The notes: generated by a model from the letters alone, not told the origin. A stretch of DNA of 64,000 nucleotides from an uncultured Clostridia bacterium (GCA_930990065.1 CAKNOA010000006.1:1-64000); one strand, 5' to 3'; positions 1-8,737 are shown, counted from the first letter of the stretch. Numbers and translations are program-made.

Positions 1-19
1 TTTTTCCCATAGTAATACC

Positions 20-54
20 CCCTGATGTAGTACTTCCATTTTCCTACATCAGGG
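20..54. repeat. 11-bp perfect inverted repeat near left edge
   Basis: The arms CCCTGATGTAG (20-30) and CTACATCAGGG (44-54) are perfectly complementary with a 13-nt loop. The hexamer palindrome AGTACT occurs just inside the left arm and again just after the right arm. There is no T-run on either side, so it is a poor intrinsic terminator. It lies about 110 bp upstream of the GH42 promoter and could be the 3' end of an off-window gene or an operator. Confidence 0.5.
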
Positions 55-164
55 AGTACTTTGTCTATTGTCCGTTTTTACTGGACCTGTTCACGGCTTA
101 GAAACCGCGGGGCTTTTTTTCAGAAAAAACATTGTTTTTTCCCCTTTCTGCCTGGTTTTTTTCG

Positions 165-193
165 TTTACAGGAGAAAAGGGCTCTGGTACAAT
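165..193 (+). promoter_or_regulatory. Housekeeping promoter of the first GH42 gene
   Basis: TTTACA at 165-170, a 17-bp spacer, and TACAAT at 188-193 give a sigma-A-type promoter 42 bp upstream of the start codon at 235. A strong AGGAGG ribosome site follows at about 221-226. Confidence 0.7.
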
Positions 194-234
194 GAAGACA
201 AGGGAAAGTTGTATGGACAAAGGAGGAAATTTTT

Positions 235-2241
235 ATGGATCATCTGTACTATGGCTGTGCCTATTATGACGAGTACATGCCTTTTGACCGTTTGGAAAAA
301 GACATCCAAATGATGAAAGATGCGAATATCAATGTGATCCGCATTGCCGAATCCACGTGGGCAACAGAGGAACCGCGCTGCGGGGAATTCGACTTTTCCC
401 ATGTGGAACGTGTGCTGAAAGCCACCGAAAAAAGCGGCATTCAGGTGATTATTGGCACCCCTACGTACGCGATTCCGCCGTGGCTGGCTGCCATGCACCC
501 CGAAGTGATGGCCGACACCCATCGGGGCAAAAACCCGTACGGCGCCCGGCAACTGATGGATATCACCAGCCCCATCTACCGGTATTATGCCGAACGGATT
601 ATCCGCAAACTCATGGAAACTGTGCAGCCCTACTCCCATGTCATCGGCGTACAGCTGGATAATGAAACCAAACACTACGATACCTGCGGCCCGCACGTAC
701 AAAAACGGTTTGTCGCCTATCTGCGGGAAAAATTTGGCACGGTCGAAGCGCTCAACCGCGCATACAACCTGCACTACTGGAGCAACGCCATCGACGCGTG
801 GGAAAATTTCCCCGATGTGCGGTATACGATTAACGGCAGCCTGGCGGCGGAATTTGAAAAATTCCAGCGCAGCCTCGTGGACGAGTACCTGGCCTGGCAG
901 GCAGACATTGTGCGCCCGTACTTAAAGCCGGATCAGTTTATCACCCACAACTTTGACTTTGAATGGCGCGGTTTTTCGTTTGGCGTACAGCCGGATGTCA
1001 GCCACGACAAGGCTTCCCGCTGCCTGACAGTGGCCGGGTGCGATATCTATCACCCCACCCAGGACCACCTGACGGGCCACGAAATTGCCTTTGGCGGCGA
1101 CGTGGTGCGGTCGATTAAAAACGGACAAAATTACCTGGTTTTGGAAACCGAAGCCCAGGGCTTCCCCCAGTGGGTGCCTTACCCCGGCCAGCTGCGGCTG
1201 CAGGCGTTCAGCCACCTGGCCAACGGGGCCGCTTCAGTGATGTATTGGCATTGGCATTCCATTCACAATTCGTTTGAAACATACTGGAAGGGGCTTCTGA
1301 GCCACGATTTCTTGCCCAATGAAGTGTACAAAGAAGCCGCTACCATTGGCGCCGACTTTAAACGGCTGTCCCCCCATCTGACTGGGCTGCAAAAGAAAAA
1401 CCGTGCCGCCGTGCTGGTGAGCAACGAAGCCCTGTCCGCCATGAAACAGTTCCCGTTACCGGACGGCAAAACAAAATACAATGATGTGGTGCGCTGGCTC
1501 TATGATACGCTTTTCAGCCTGAATGTGGAAACCGATATCCTGTTCCCCTCTATGGCCGACAAACTGCCGTCGTACGATTTGGTGGTAGTACCGGCTTTGT
1601 ATGCGGCCCCCGAAAGCTTGCTGCAAAAACTCAGCGATTATGTAGCGGAAGGCGGCTGCCTGTTGGCCTCCTTTAAGACCGGTTTTACCATGGAAGACGC
1701 CACAGTCTACCCCGACCAGCCGCCCCATGGGCTGACGTCGTGCTTTGGCATCGGGTACAGCCTGTTTACCGTACCGGAAAACGTGAGCCTGACAGGGGAT
1801 GATTTCTCCCTGGAAGACGACGAACGCAAAGCCAGCGTGTGGATGGAACTGGTAACCCCCACCACCGCCCAGGTAATTGCCCACTATGATCATCCCTACT
1901 GGCACAAATATGCCGCTGTCACGCGCAATACCTTCGAAAAAGGGACGGCCTACTATATGGCCACGATGACCTCCCCGGCTTACGCCCGGCAAGTGCTTTC
2001 GCTCGCTTTGCAGGAAGCAGGACTTTGGGGTCCGGAACAAACCCTTCCCTGCACGCTGAAAAAGGGTGTCAATGCCCTGGGCCATACCGTGCGGTTCTAC
2101 TTAAATTACAGCCAGCAGCCGGTGTCCGTCCCTTATGCCTATGGCGCTGGTAAGGAACTTATTTCCGAAACGACTGTCACCCCTGGGCAAACCCTGGAAC
2201 TGGCTCCCTGGGGATTTGCCGTGGTGGAAGAAAACGCCTGA
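235..2241 (+). CDS. Beta-galactosidase, GH42 family (668 aa)
   Basis: Probable retaining beta-galactosidase that cuts terminal beta-galactosides in the cytoplasm. No signal peptide is visible, so substrates must be imported. The N-terminal two thirds form the GH42 TIM barrel. The acid/base is probably E144 in the QLDNE motif and the nucleophile probably E304 in LVLETE; a trimerisation-like domain follows (about 385-590) and then a short C-terminal beta domain. Length is normal for GH42. The start follows a clear AGGAGG site. It is monocistronic, with its own promoter and a strong terminator, and is one of the few plus-strand genes in this arm. Exact substrate (lactose, galacto-oligosaccharide, galactan fragments) cannot be read from sequence. 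A second GH42 gene at 37.6-39.7 kb is divergent enough not to be a recent copy. Confidence 0.9.
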   Translation: MDHLYYGCAYYDEYMPFDRLEKDIQMMKDANINVIRIAESTWATEEPRCGEFDFSHVERVLKATEKSGIQVIIGTPTYAIPPWLAAMHPEVMADTHRGKNPYGARQLMDITSPIYRYYAERIIRKLMETVQPYSHVIGVQLDNETKHYDTCGPHVQKRFVAYLREKFGTVEALNRAYNLHYWSNAIDAWENFPDVRYTINGSLAAEFEKFQRSLVDEYLAWQADIVRPYLKPDQFITHNFDFEWRGFSFGVQPDVSHDKASRCLTVAGCDIYHPTQDHLTGHEIAFGGDVVRSIKNGQNYLVLETEAQGFPQWVPYPGQLRLQAFSHLANGAASVMYWHWHSIHNSFETYWKGLLSHDFLPNEVYKEAATIGADFKRLSPHLTGLQKKNRAAVLVSNEALSAMKQFPLPDGKTKYNDVVRWLYDTLFSLNVETDILFPSMADKLPSYDLVVVPALYAAPESLLQKLSDYVAEGGCLLASFKTGFTMEDATVYPDQPPHGLTSCFGIGYSLFTVPENVSLTGDDFSLEDDERKASVWMELVTPTTAQVIAHYDHPYWHKYAAVTRNTFEKGTAYYMATMTSPAYARQVLSLALQEAGLWGPEQTLPCTLKKGVNALGHTVRFYLNYSQQPVSVPYAYGAGKELISETTVTPGQTLELAPWGFAVVEENA

Positions 2242-2302
2242 ATTTTCCCATAATGATGGTCCTATGAAGCTGGATAAGTCGTTTTCTCATCCTAAATAAA
2301 GA

Positions 2303-2334
2303 AACGGCATGGTGCTGACACCATGCCGTTTTTT
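2303..2334 (+). terminator. Intrinsic terminator after GH42
   Basis: A 12-bp perfect stem (AACGGCATGGTG / CACCATGCCGTT) with a CTGA loop is followed by a T-run. It separates the plus-strand GH42 gene from the convergent DUF4179/sigma pair. Confidence 0.9.
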
Positions 2335-2416
2335 CCTGTACAGTTGATGAAAACAAATGTACAGGGATACTCTGATCGCTTTTCAATAAGAAAAATCCGT
2401 CAGTGCTTGTTTCTTT

Positions 2417-3442
2417 TTATGATGACGGGTTACCCGTGTTTTCCAGCGGAAAGGTCACACTCCAATTGCCTTCCACACAACCTGATGACGTTACAAAATC
2501 CCCATAAAGATCATATATTGTCAGAGATTCCTCGGGAACTCCCGTAAAAATATATTCTTCATAACTACCTTTTTCTGCTTCATCAAAAAAGGAAACCGAA
2601 AAGTCGCAGTTAATCTTTTCACCGGTATTCCGGTTAATCAGCGATATCATACCGTGGTTATCTGTATTGAGAATATCTTCATAATACACTTGTACACGAA
2701 GGCGTCCATCTATATAGCCAATACTGGTTAGCGTTACCCCCTCAGTCGGAACACAAATGGCACCAGACGGCTTCAGCACGGTTACTTGCCCTTCTTGTCC
2801 GTCATCATCGGCTTCACTAAATCCCCGCGGCATCACCTTCTGTGTGAGTGTTTCCAATTCAACACGGTCTAGTGCAACCTCTTCCAGAACGTCTTTGTAC
2901 ATTTTTTTATGGCTGATAAACTTCTCGACCGAAAAAGTGATCTTACCGCCCGTAATAGCCTGTTCATTCCACCGCTCAATGGTGATCAAAAACGTAGCGG
3001 TCTTTGTATCGGGGTCATAACTTGTCAACCGGCAGGTCCCTGTCCCATCAAACGGCGTATGGATTTGATAACTATCGAAAAGATCTGCCGTCTCATCCAG
3101 TCTGGTTCCCTCTATATCTTGCATTGTAATATAGATTTGTGCCGTATCTTCATGCACATAGACGGCCACAACCTCCATGCGGATTCCATTATCTTCGCAG
3201 GACATCTGCACGGGTTTGAAATACTGTGCGGTGGCGGGCGAAATAGCATACAACATTTCATAAAAAGCAGGGATAGAAGCTGCCATAACCGGCACGGTAA
3301 GACAAAATATGAGGCAAAGGCAAGCCGCTGTCAGCCACCATTTTTTCGCACCACCTTTCTTTTTGATAGGCTCCTCATTCGCTGCCATTACATAATCGGC
3401 ATGGATAAGCTCCATTTTCTCTAATAATTCATACCCTCTCAT
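2417..3442 (-). CDS. DUF4179 membrane protein, probable anti-sigma factor
   Basis: A 341-residue protein with a short cytoplasmic head (about 1-34), one membrane segment at about 35-55, and a large extracytoplasmic DUF4179-type beta-rich domain. The start codon overlaps the stop of the upstream ECF sigma gene in an ATGA arrangement, so the two are translationally coupled. In this family the membrane protein usually holds its cognate sigma factor inactive until an envelope signal arrives; that role is inferred from family and context. The signal is unknown. Confidence 0.8.
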   Translation of the reverse strand: MRGYELLEKMELIHADYVMAANEEPIKKKGGAKKWWLTAACLCLIFCLTVPVMAASIPAFYEMLYAISPATAQYFKPVQMSCEDNGIRMEVVAVYVHEDTAQIYITMQDIEGTRLDETADLFDSYQIHTPFDGTGTCRLTSYDPDTKTATFLITIERWNEQAITGGKITFSVEKFISHKKMYKDVLEEVALDRVELETLTQKVMPRGFSEADDDGQEGQVTVLKPSGAICVPTEGVTLTSIGYIDGRLRVQVYYEDILNTDNHGMISLINRNTGEKINCDFSVSFFDEAEKGSYEEYIFTGVPEESLTIYDLYGDFVTSSGCVEGNWSVTFPLENTGNPSS

Positions 3443-3999
3443 AGTGTGTACCCTTCCTTTTCAAGATATTGGCGCAATTGATTTCGGCAACGGAAAAGCG
3501 TTGTTTTTACTTTACTTTGAGATAGAGAAAACCGGCAAGAAATGTCCGCAATCGAATCCAAATACCAGTAACGACGTATAAAAATATTTCTTTTTTCTTC
3601 ACTGAGTGTACGAAGAAACCCCTCCAAGCCTTCGCTCAATGTCATATCGTCGATACGACACGCGTTGTCATCTGGCGCCGGAATACATGCTTCTATTTCT
3701 TCACTCAACTCGCAGATAAACGCACAGCGTTTCAGGCGGCTGCGTTCCCGGCAGCAATTTAGCGACAGATGCTGCGTAATGCGAGCCAAAAAGGCATACA
3801 GATACTTTTTTGGTTCATGAGGCGGAATGGACTGCCACGCTTTCAGATACGTATCGTTTTCACATTCTTCGGCAGTCTGCCGGTCACCGACAATGCCATA
3901 AGCCAAGGCACGCAGGCTTTTCCCAAATTTTGCGGAAGTTCCCTGAATGGCCGTTTCGTTACGACACAAATAAAGTTCCACAATTTTACTGTCATCCAA
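3439..3999 (-). CDS. RNA polymerase ECF-type sigma factor (sigma-70 family)
   Basis: Sigma region 2 lies at about residues 15-85 (including TAEECENDTYLKAW) and region 4 at about 125-185, with a helix-turn-helix near IADISCRFSLSQSKVKTTL. The open frame extends to an ATG at 4020, but that extension (MKKGGRS) is encoded by the Shine-Dalgarno sequence itself (AAAGGAGGGAG). A TTG at 3999, 7 nt after GGAGG, gives the DDSKIVELY N-terminus typical of these sigmas, so I place the start there. It forms a two-gene operon with the DUF4179 anti-sigma. The regulon is unknown. Confidence 0.85.
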   Translation of the reverse strand: MDDSKIVELYLCRNETAIQGTSAKFGKSLRALAYGIVGDRQTAEECENDTYLKAWQSIPPHEPKKYLYAFLARITQHLSLNCCRERSRLKRCAFICELSEEIEACIPAPDDNACRIDDMTLSEGLEGFLRTLSEEKRNIFIRRYWYLDSIADISCRFSLSQSKVKTTLFRCRNQLRQYLEKEGYTL

Positions 4000-4039
4000 G
4001 GATCTCCCTCCTTTTTTCATGTTTAAAGGCCTTCATTCT

Positions 4040-4070
4040 GATAAGCACCTTTTTGATCGTGAAGGTTACA
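4040..4070 (-). promoter_or_regulatory. Possible autoregulatory ECF promoter
   Basis: On the minus strand TGTAACC (4070-4064) stands about 65 nt upstream of the TTG start. TGTAAC resembles -35 elements used by Bacillus SigX/SigM-type ECF sigmas. I see no clear CGTC-type -10, so this rests on the -35 alone. Confidence 0.3.
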
Positions 4071-4108
4071 CATTTAAAAATCTAGACAGAACTCTTTTAT
4101 TTTCATAA

Positions 4109-4147
4109 AGAAAGGGTATCCGGTTTTTACTCCGAATACCCTTTTTG
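4109..4147 (-). terminator. Terminator after larA-like gene
   Basis: The arms AAAGGGTATCCGG and CCGAATACCCTTT pair with one mismatch around a TTTTTACT loop. The minus-strand side leads into CTTTCTTTA. It sits 18 nt past the larA-like stop and could work in either direction. Confidence 0.7.
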
Positions 4148-4164
4148 TTATGTCTGTGTTTTTT

Positions 4165-5448
4165 TTACTTGCTGACAGGGGGTACCGGCAGGATATACCC
4201 GCCATACGGCACCACATATACATCTTTTCCGGTAAAATCAATTTGTTTTAGCAGTGTTTCGATCTGCGGAGCGCTGGTGATATTCATTTCTTTCACCAAT
4301 TCCGGCGGCAATTGAGACATCAGGAAGATTTTTCCCCGGCGCAGCCATTCACAGGTGGCGTAAAAAATATAGCCCCCAATGGTAAAATCGGCCCGCAGTG
4401 CTTCATCCAGCCGCCCTTCTTTCAGCGGACGCACCCAGTCAAAATAATCCTTGGCGCCGCCGCCGTCCCGGCATTCGGCCAAAAACAGCAAGGTACCGCC
4501 GGGCTTCATGGCGTTAATGGCATTGAGCGGGCATTTAATCGCCTGGTACAGGTTGATATCTTTGGGATACCCGCCGCAGCTGACAATCACCACATCGGCC
4601 AGGTGGTCCACCGGTACTTCATAACACTGTTTTTGATACCGGCAGCTGGCCTCCCACGCTGTGCGCCAGTTCCCACAGAACAGCCCACTGTGTTTGCCGC
4701 TGGATGCCATGACCAGGTTAATGCCGAAGACCGGCGCTACCAGGGCGGCCGCTTCGTCCATATCTTCGTGAATGGGATTGAGCGATAATTTCCCGCTGCC
4801 TACTTTGTCGTCGGTTTTCTTTTCCGTAGGGCTCAGGGCCCGTTCATGGTTTTCCCGAATGCTACGGCGGGAACACACCCCCGGCAATATACTTTTGCGT
4901 CCTCCGCCAAAGCCTGCCATCAGATGATGCACGGTCCCGCCCACCAGAATGACTTTCCGCCCCACTACCAAGGGGTTTACTTCCACCCGGGTCCCCCGGG
5001 AGGTCGTCCCTACATAGACAAGATCCGGAGCATCGCAGTTGTGGTTGAGCACCTGCACCTTTTCGTACACCGCGGGGGAGACAATCTGCTTCATTTCCTC
5101 TTCGGTGTTAGGCCGGTGCGTCCCCAGGGCGATTAGAATCACCATGTGCTCATAGGGAACCTGGCAGGTCTCATGTAAAAAAGATACCAGCGGCCCGATC
5201 ACCTGATCCTGGTGTGTCCAGGCACGGGTAATATCGCTGACCACCAGCGTGACCAGGTCATTGGGCTGAATCAGTTGCGACAACGGCGGGGAATCAATGG
5301 GTTCTTGTTCCACAGCTTTATAAAAAGCGGCCGGCACATCTTCGATTTCTTTCATGGGGTTTCCCTGCAATACTTCAATGGAACGGGCCCCCATAATGGG
5401 AATTTCGATTTCCTTTTCTCCATATTTTAACGAAAAGGTACGGTTCAC
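4165..5448 (-). CDS. larA: LarA-family nickel-pincer racemase (lactate racemase-like)
   Basis: A 427-residue LarA (DUF2088) homologue. LarA uses the nickel-pincer nucleotide cofactor to racemise lactate or related 2-hydroxyacids. Residues expected for cofactor attachment and catalysis are present: H111 in GTHR, H174/H175 and K185 in VHHLMAGFGGGRKSILPGV, and H201 in ENHERAL. These align closely with H108, H174, K184 and H200 of Lactobacillus LarA. The start is GTG, 9 nt after AAAGGAG. Only 4 nt separate it from the MATE gene, so the two form an operon. No larB, larC or larE cofactor genes are in the window and must be elsewhere if the enzyme is active. Many LarA homologues act on other 2-hydroxyacids, so the substrate is uncertain. 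Confidence 0.85.
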   Translation of the reverse strand: MNRTFSLKYGEKEIEIPIMGARSIEVLQGNPMKEIEDVPAAFYKAVEQEPIDSPPLSQLIQPNDLVTLVVSDITRAWTHQDQVIGPLVSFLHETCQVPYEHMVILIALGTHRPNTEEEMKQIVSPAVYEKVQVLNHNCDAPDLVYVGTTSRGTRVEVNPLVVGRKVILVGGTVHHLMAGFGGGRKSILPGVCSRRSIRENHERALSPTEKKTDDKVGSGKLSLNPIHEDMDEAAALVAPVFGINLVMASSGKHSGLFCGNWRTAWEASCRYQKQCYEVPVDHLADVVIVSCGGYPKDINLYQAIKCPLNAINAMKPGGTLLFLAECRDGGGAKDYFDWVRPLKEGRLDEALRADFTIGGYIFYATCEWLRRGKIFLMSQLPPELVKEMNITSAPQIETLLKQIDFTGKDVYVVPYGGYILPVPPVSK

Positions 5449-5452
5449 AGCT

Positions 5453-6838
5453 TCAGGCTCCTTTCTCAGACGAGGAATTATCTTTTACGGAAATCGCCTG
5501 CATCAATTTGGGGAACCGGAAGAAGAAGGTGATCCCCACAATGGTGGCACATGTAATATCGGCCACCGGTTCCGCCAGGAAAATGCCGAATTCCGGGTCC
5601 TGCGTAAAGATCAGCGGGAACAGGTACGCCAGCGGAATCAGCAGAATGACTTTGCGCAGCAGGGCGAAAAACAAGCTGATTTTCGATTCGCCCAACGCCA
5701 CAAAGGTCTGCTGGCAGGAACCCTGCACGGCCATCATGATGCACCCAGCCATATAAATACGCAGCGCCCACACGGCGTGCTCCGTAAAGGCCGGATTGTC
5801 GTTAAACAGCGAAACCAGTACATTCGGCATCAGCTGGCACGCTAGGAACAATAAGACATAGAAGAAAATTTCCCATACCAACAGCATCATAAACGTACGG
5901 CGCACCCGTTCGGGCTTTCTGGCCCCATAGTTAAAACTGATAATGGGCTGGGCCCCCTGGGCCAGCCCCTGCATAGGCAGGAACATCATCTGCAAAATAC
6001 TGCTGCAAATCGTCATGGCCCCTACGGCCGGATCGCCGCCATAGGCCTGCAGCTGGGTATTAAAGACCACATTGATGGCACTTTCGGTAGCCTGCATAAT
6101 AAACGGGGAAAGCCCCAACGCCATAACCGGTGCCAATATTTTCCACTGCGGCCGCAAGTATGCCGGACGGATACGCAGCGACGAACGGCGGCCAAAAAGG
6201 ATCTGCAGCACCCATGCACAAGAAACGGCCTGGGAAATGACGGTTGCCAACGCAGCTCCCTGTACTCCCATGCCAAAGGTGTAAATAAACAGCGGGTCTA
6301 GGCCAATATTGATGACGGCCCCGATCAGCACGGTCAACATGCTGATGGTCGCACGCCCCTGCACCGTGATAAACGTGTTCATCCCCAACGACATCTGCAC
6401 AAACACGGTTCCGCACAGGTAAATGGCCAGGTAACTTTCGGCATAGGGCAACGTATCCTGGCTGGCGCCAAAGCTCAGAAGCAGCGGTTCCCGCAGCGGT
6501 AATAACACCGCGGTCAGTACGATGGAGATACCAAGAAGCAGTGTAAAACAGTTGCTCAGGATTCTTTCGGCGCCTTCCATATTCTTCTGCCCCATGGCAA
6601 TAGAGGCCCGCGGGCCACCACCCATGCCGACAAAGGCCGAAAAAGCGGATATTACCATCAAAATGGGGAAGCACAACCCGACACCTGTCAGTGCCAGACT
6701 GCCATCAGCCCCCATATGGCCAATGTAGATCCGGTCTACAACGTTATAAAGGGCGTTGATCAGCTGAGCCACAATGGACGGAACCGCCAGTTTCACCATC
6801 CACTTGCCAATCGACCCCGTACTTAAATCTGCTTTCAT
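5453..6838 (-). CDS. MATE-family multidrug/cation antiporter
   Basis: A 461-residue protein with about twelve hydrophobic helices arranged as two MATE halves, beginning MKADLSTGSIGKWM. MATE proteins export organic cations, drugs or metabolites in exchange for Na+ or H+. The chosen ATG at 6838 has no good Shine-Dalgarno at normal distance; instead the ATG overlaps the TGA of a 40-codon leader ORF (ATGA), implying translational coupling. A longer in-frame reading to 6922 would run through the leader region and has no ribosome site. It is first in a two-gene operon with the LarA-like gene, so export of a hydroxyacid-related compound is possible, but drug export is equally plausible. Confidence 0.85.
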   Translation of the reverse strand: MKADLSTGSIGKWMVKLAVPSIVAQLINALYNVVDRIYIGHMGADGSLALTGVGLCFPILMVISAFSAFVGMGGGPRASIAMGQKNMEGAERILSNCFTLLLGISIVLTAVLLPLREPLLLSFGASQDTLPYAESYLAIYLCGTVFVQMSLGMNTFITVQGRATISMLTVLIGAVINIGLDPLFIYTFGMGVQGAALATVISQAVSCAWVLQILFGRRSSLRIRPAYLRPQWKILAPVMALGLSPFIMQATESAINVVFNTQLQAYGGDPAVGAMTICSSILQMMFLPMQGLAQGAQPIISFNYGARKPERVRRTFMMLLVWEIFFYVLLFLACQLMPNVLVSLFNDNPAFTEHAVWALRIYMAGCIMMAVQGSCQQTFVALGESKISLFFALLRKVILLIPLAYLFPLIFTQDPEFGIFLAEPVADITCATIVGITFFFRFPKLMQAISVKDNSSSEKGA

Positions 6839-6957
6839 GGTTGCCAATTGATTGTCATCTCCCCGTATAGTCTTGGCTCGACGGGCCCTCTGCAAAAAAG
6901 CCAGAGGCTTTGTGTAAACCACCGGCTTTTTTCTCTGCGCATTGCTGCTTCCTTCAT
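6835..6957 (-). CDS. Leader ORF of the MATE gene (40 aa)
   Basis: On the minus strand an ATG at 6957, preceded by GGAAAGG, opens 40 codons that end in TGA at 6835-6837, overlapping the MATE ATG by ATGA. The peptide begins MKEAAMRREKSRWFTQ and ends YGEMTINWQP. It has no signal sequence and is rich in Arg and Trp. A terminator-like hairpin lies within its coding sequence. The arrangement matches ribosome-controlled attenuators ahead of drug-resistance genes. I do not recognise the peptide as a named family. Confidence 0.6.
   Translation of the reverse strand: MKEAAMRREKSRWFTQSLWLFCRGPVEPRLYGEMTINWQP
6885..6932 (-). promoter_or_regulatory. Putative attenuator with competing hairpins
   Basis: Read on the minus strand, AAAAAAGCCGG (6932-6922) pairs with CTGGCTTTTTT (6904-6894), giving a hairpin followed by T-run sequence. 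The 3' arm can instead enter a hairpin in which CCTCTG (6907-6902) pairs with CAGAGG (6892-6887). The two folds cannot form together. Both lie inside the leader ORF, so ribosome position could choose between termination and read-through into the MATE and larA-like genes. Confidence 0.5.
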
Positions 6958-6986
6958 GAGCCTTTCCAATATTGGTTTATTATTTT

Positions 6987-7015
6987 ATTATACCGCAGTT
7001 CTTTCCGTTTGTCAT
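6987..7015 (-). promoter_or_regulatory. Promoter of leader ORF-MATE-larA operon
   Basis: The minus strand has ATGACA (7015-7010), a 17-bp spacer and a perfect TATAAT (6992-6987). Transcription would start near 6980, about 23 nt before the leader ATG. Confidence 0.75.
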
Positions 7016-7025
7016 CCCAGTAGAA

Positions 7026-7057
7026 AGAAAAAGGCAAAGCCCAAAAGGGCTTTGCCT
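7026..7057 (-). terminator. Terminator after GH5 gene
   Basis: A perfect 11-bp stem (AGGCAAAGCCC / GGGCTTTGCCT, AAAA loop) is followed on the minus strand by TTTTCTTTC. It lies 9 nt after the GH5 stop codon. Confidence 0.9.
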
Positions 7058-7066
7058 CGTTCCTTT

Positions 7067-8737
7067 TTATATACAAAAAGCCACGGTTTTCAGCTGGACC
7101 CGACCGGTGAGCCCTTCAATGCGAACGGTAACTTTTTCTCCCTGGGGTACAGGGAACGGCTCGCTTTCGCCTTCTGTGAGCGTCAGCGTTTTTGGTTCCT
7201 GTCCGGCTATGGTCACTTGCACCGTGCCGTCGCTGCCCGCCAAAGCGGTCAGCTTACCCATTGTACCCGGTTGCACGTTATAAAGCGAATAACAGGCATA
7301 CACCCCTTCTGTCAGCACCAGCGACAGGTGTTCCCATTCCCGTTCCGGCTTTTGGCCGCTCATCGCCGCAAAATGGGGCGCATCCGCCGGCATGTACCCG
7401 GGATCGCCTTCGATGGGCATCCCATCTTTGACCCGATAGCCAAACTGGTTTTCGATCACATCGCTGCCGCCAAAGGAAACGCCTTTCCCCGGCATGGCGT
7501 CGTACCCGGTGGCGGGAATGGCAAAGGGCGCCTGACGCAGCAGATAGTGATGCACGGTTTCGTCCTTTTTGCAGTGAGCAAATTTGATATTTTCCAGCAT
7601 TTCATCAAAGATCCGCTGGCTTTCTTCATACGAAGGCCGTGCCCCGCCTTCGGAAATAAAGCGGTACATCTTGTCCCACTCTTTCGGCAGCGGATACGTC
7701 ACGGCATGGGTGACGTTGCAGCTTTCGGCCACTTTGTAGCTCCACAGATTATACCCCGCATGGTTCGTGGTAAGCATTTCGTAATAAACCGCCATGGCTT
7801 CGGGGGTATCGTTGGTTTCGCCGGACCAGATTGGCACCCCACATTCTTCCGCTTTGCGCAAAATGGGCGCCAAGGTCTGCATCTGCGGATCATGGCCATA
7901 GTGCATATGAATATGCCAGTTGTGGTACCCGGGATCGAATTCATGGTCTTTTGTGAAAATATCCACCCGGGACGCAAACCGGTGGCCCTCCAGGCTAAAC
8001 ATATGGCGGGTATCGATCTTGCGAATGCGGGCAATGGCTTCGTCGTAAAACTTTACCAGTTCCGGGATCAGATGGTCAAAACGGGGCGGCGAAATCGGTT
8101 CGTTGAGCAGTTCATACGCCCCCACAATCCACCGGTCTTTATACCGGCGCGCGATTTCTTCCCACAAAAGCATGGTGCGCTCCCGGCTTTCCTCTTCCAG
8201 GAACATACGCGGAATGTTATCCAGCCCGTCGTCGCACAATAGCCCACTCTGGCCGCCGACGGCTGCGTGCATATCAATCACCGCATACAGCCGGTATTTT
8301 TCGCACAAATCCAGCACATTGTCCAGCATGGCGAACGAATCCTCGTTAAAATGGATACCGGGCTCTTCGTCCAGGAACAGCCGCGCCGAAATGGGCAACC
8401 GGATGCTGTTCATCCCACACTCGGCCATGTACGCGATATCACCTTCCGCCAAAAAGGCCCGGGTCCACCGGGACCAGAAACTTTTGGCATAGGCGGTCCC
8501 GCAGGTTTCACGGATGCACTGTTCAATGGAGCGGCAGTGTTCATAGCGGCGGGGCATATTGCAGCCGTCAAACCCTACCAGGAACATGGGCGTACCGCCC
8601 ACCATCCAGCCTTCCGGGTTGCACCAGTTGCCCATGCCCCAGCCGCGCAGAATCACTTCTTCGCCGTCACCGTTGATCATCCGGCGGCCGTCGGCATGTA
8701 AAAAACCTTTGACACGATCGTTTGTAAATGCACTCAC
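7067..8737 (-). CDS. Glycoside hydrolase family 5-like protein (556 aa)
   Basis: A TIM-barrel glycosidase of the GH5 (cellulase) type. The acid/base is probably E213 in the diagnostic LNEP motif and the nucleophile probably E307 in IWSGETND; the histidines in HIHMHYGH (about 275-282) fit the active site. A C-terminal beta-sandwich occupies about 460-556. There is no signal peptide, so it acts on imported oligosaccharides or glycosides rather than on intact cellulose. The start is GTG, 8 nt after AGGAG. It follows a BD-FAE-like esterase with a short gap and probably shares its transcript. Substrate specificity (glucan, mannan, glucosylceramide and others occur in GH5) is not readable here. Confidence 0.85.
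   Translation of the reverse strand: MSAFTNDRVKGFLHADGRRMINGDGEEVILRGWGMGNWCNPEGWMVGGTPMFLVGFDGCNMPRRYEHCRSIEQCIRETCGTAYAKSFWSRWTRAFLAEGDIAYMAECGMNSIRLPISARLFLDEEPGIHFNEDSFAMLDNVLDLCEKYRLYAVIDMHAAVGGQSGLLCDDGLDNIPRMFLEEESRERTMLLWEEIARRYKDRWIVGAYELLNEPISPPRFDHLIPELVKFYDEAIARIRKIDTRHMFSLEGHRFASRVDIFTKDHEFDPGYHNWHIHMHYGHDPQMQTLAPILRKAEECGVPIWSGETNDTPEAMAVYYEMLTTNHAGYNLWSYKVAESCNVTHAVTYPLPKEWDKMYRFISEGGARPSYEESQRIFDEMLENIKFAHCKKDETVHHYLLRQAPFAIPATGYDAMPGKGVSFGGSDVIENQFGYRVKDGMPIEGDPGYMPADAPHFAAMSGQKPEREWEHLSLVLTEGVYACYSLYNVQPGTMGKLTALAGSDGTVQVTIAGQEPKTLTLTEGESEPFPVPQGEKVTVRIEGLTGRVQLKTVAFCI

Noticed and set aside
6848..8242. 464-codon plus-strand frame across the MATE leader and GH5 gene
   Set aside because: Shadow; it crosses the GH5 terminator and the MATE promoter and has no ribosome site.
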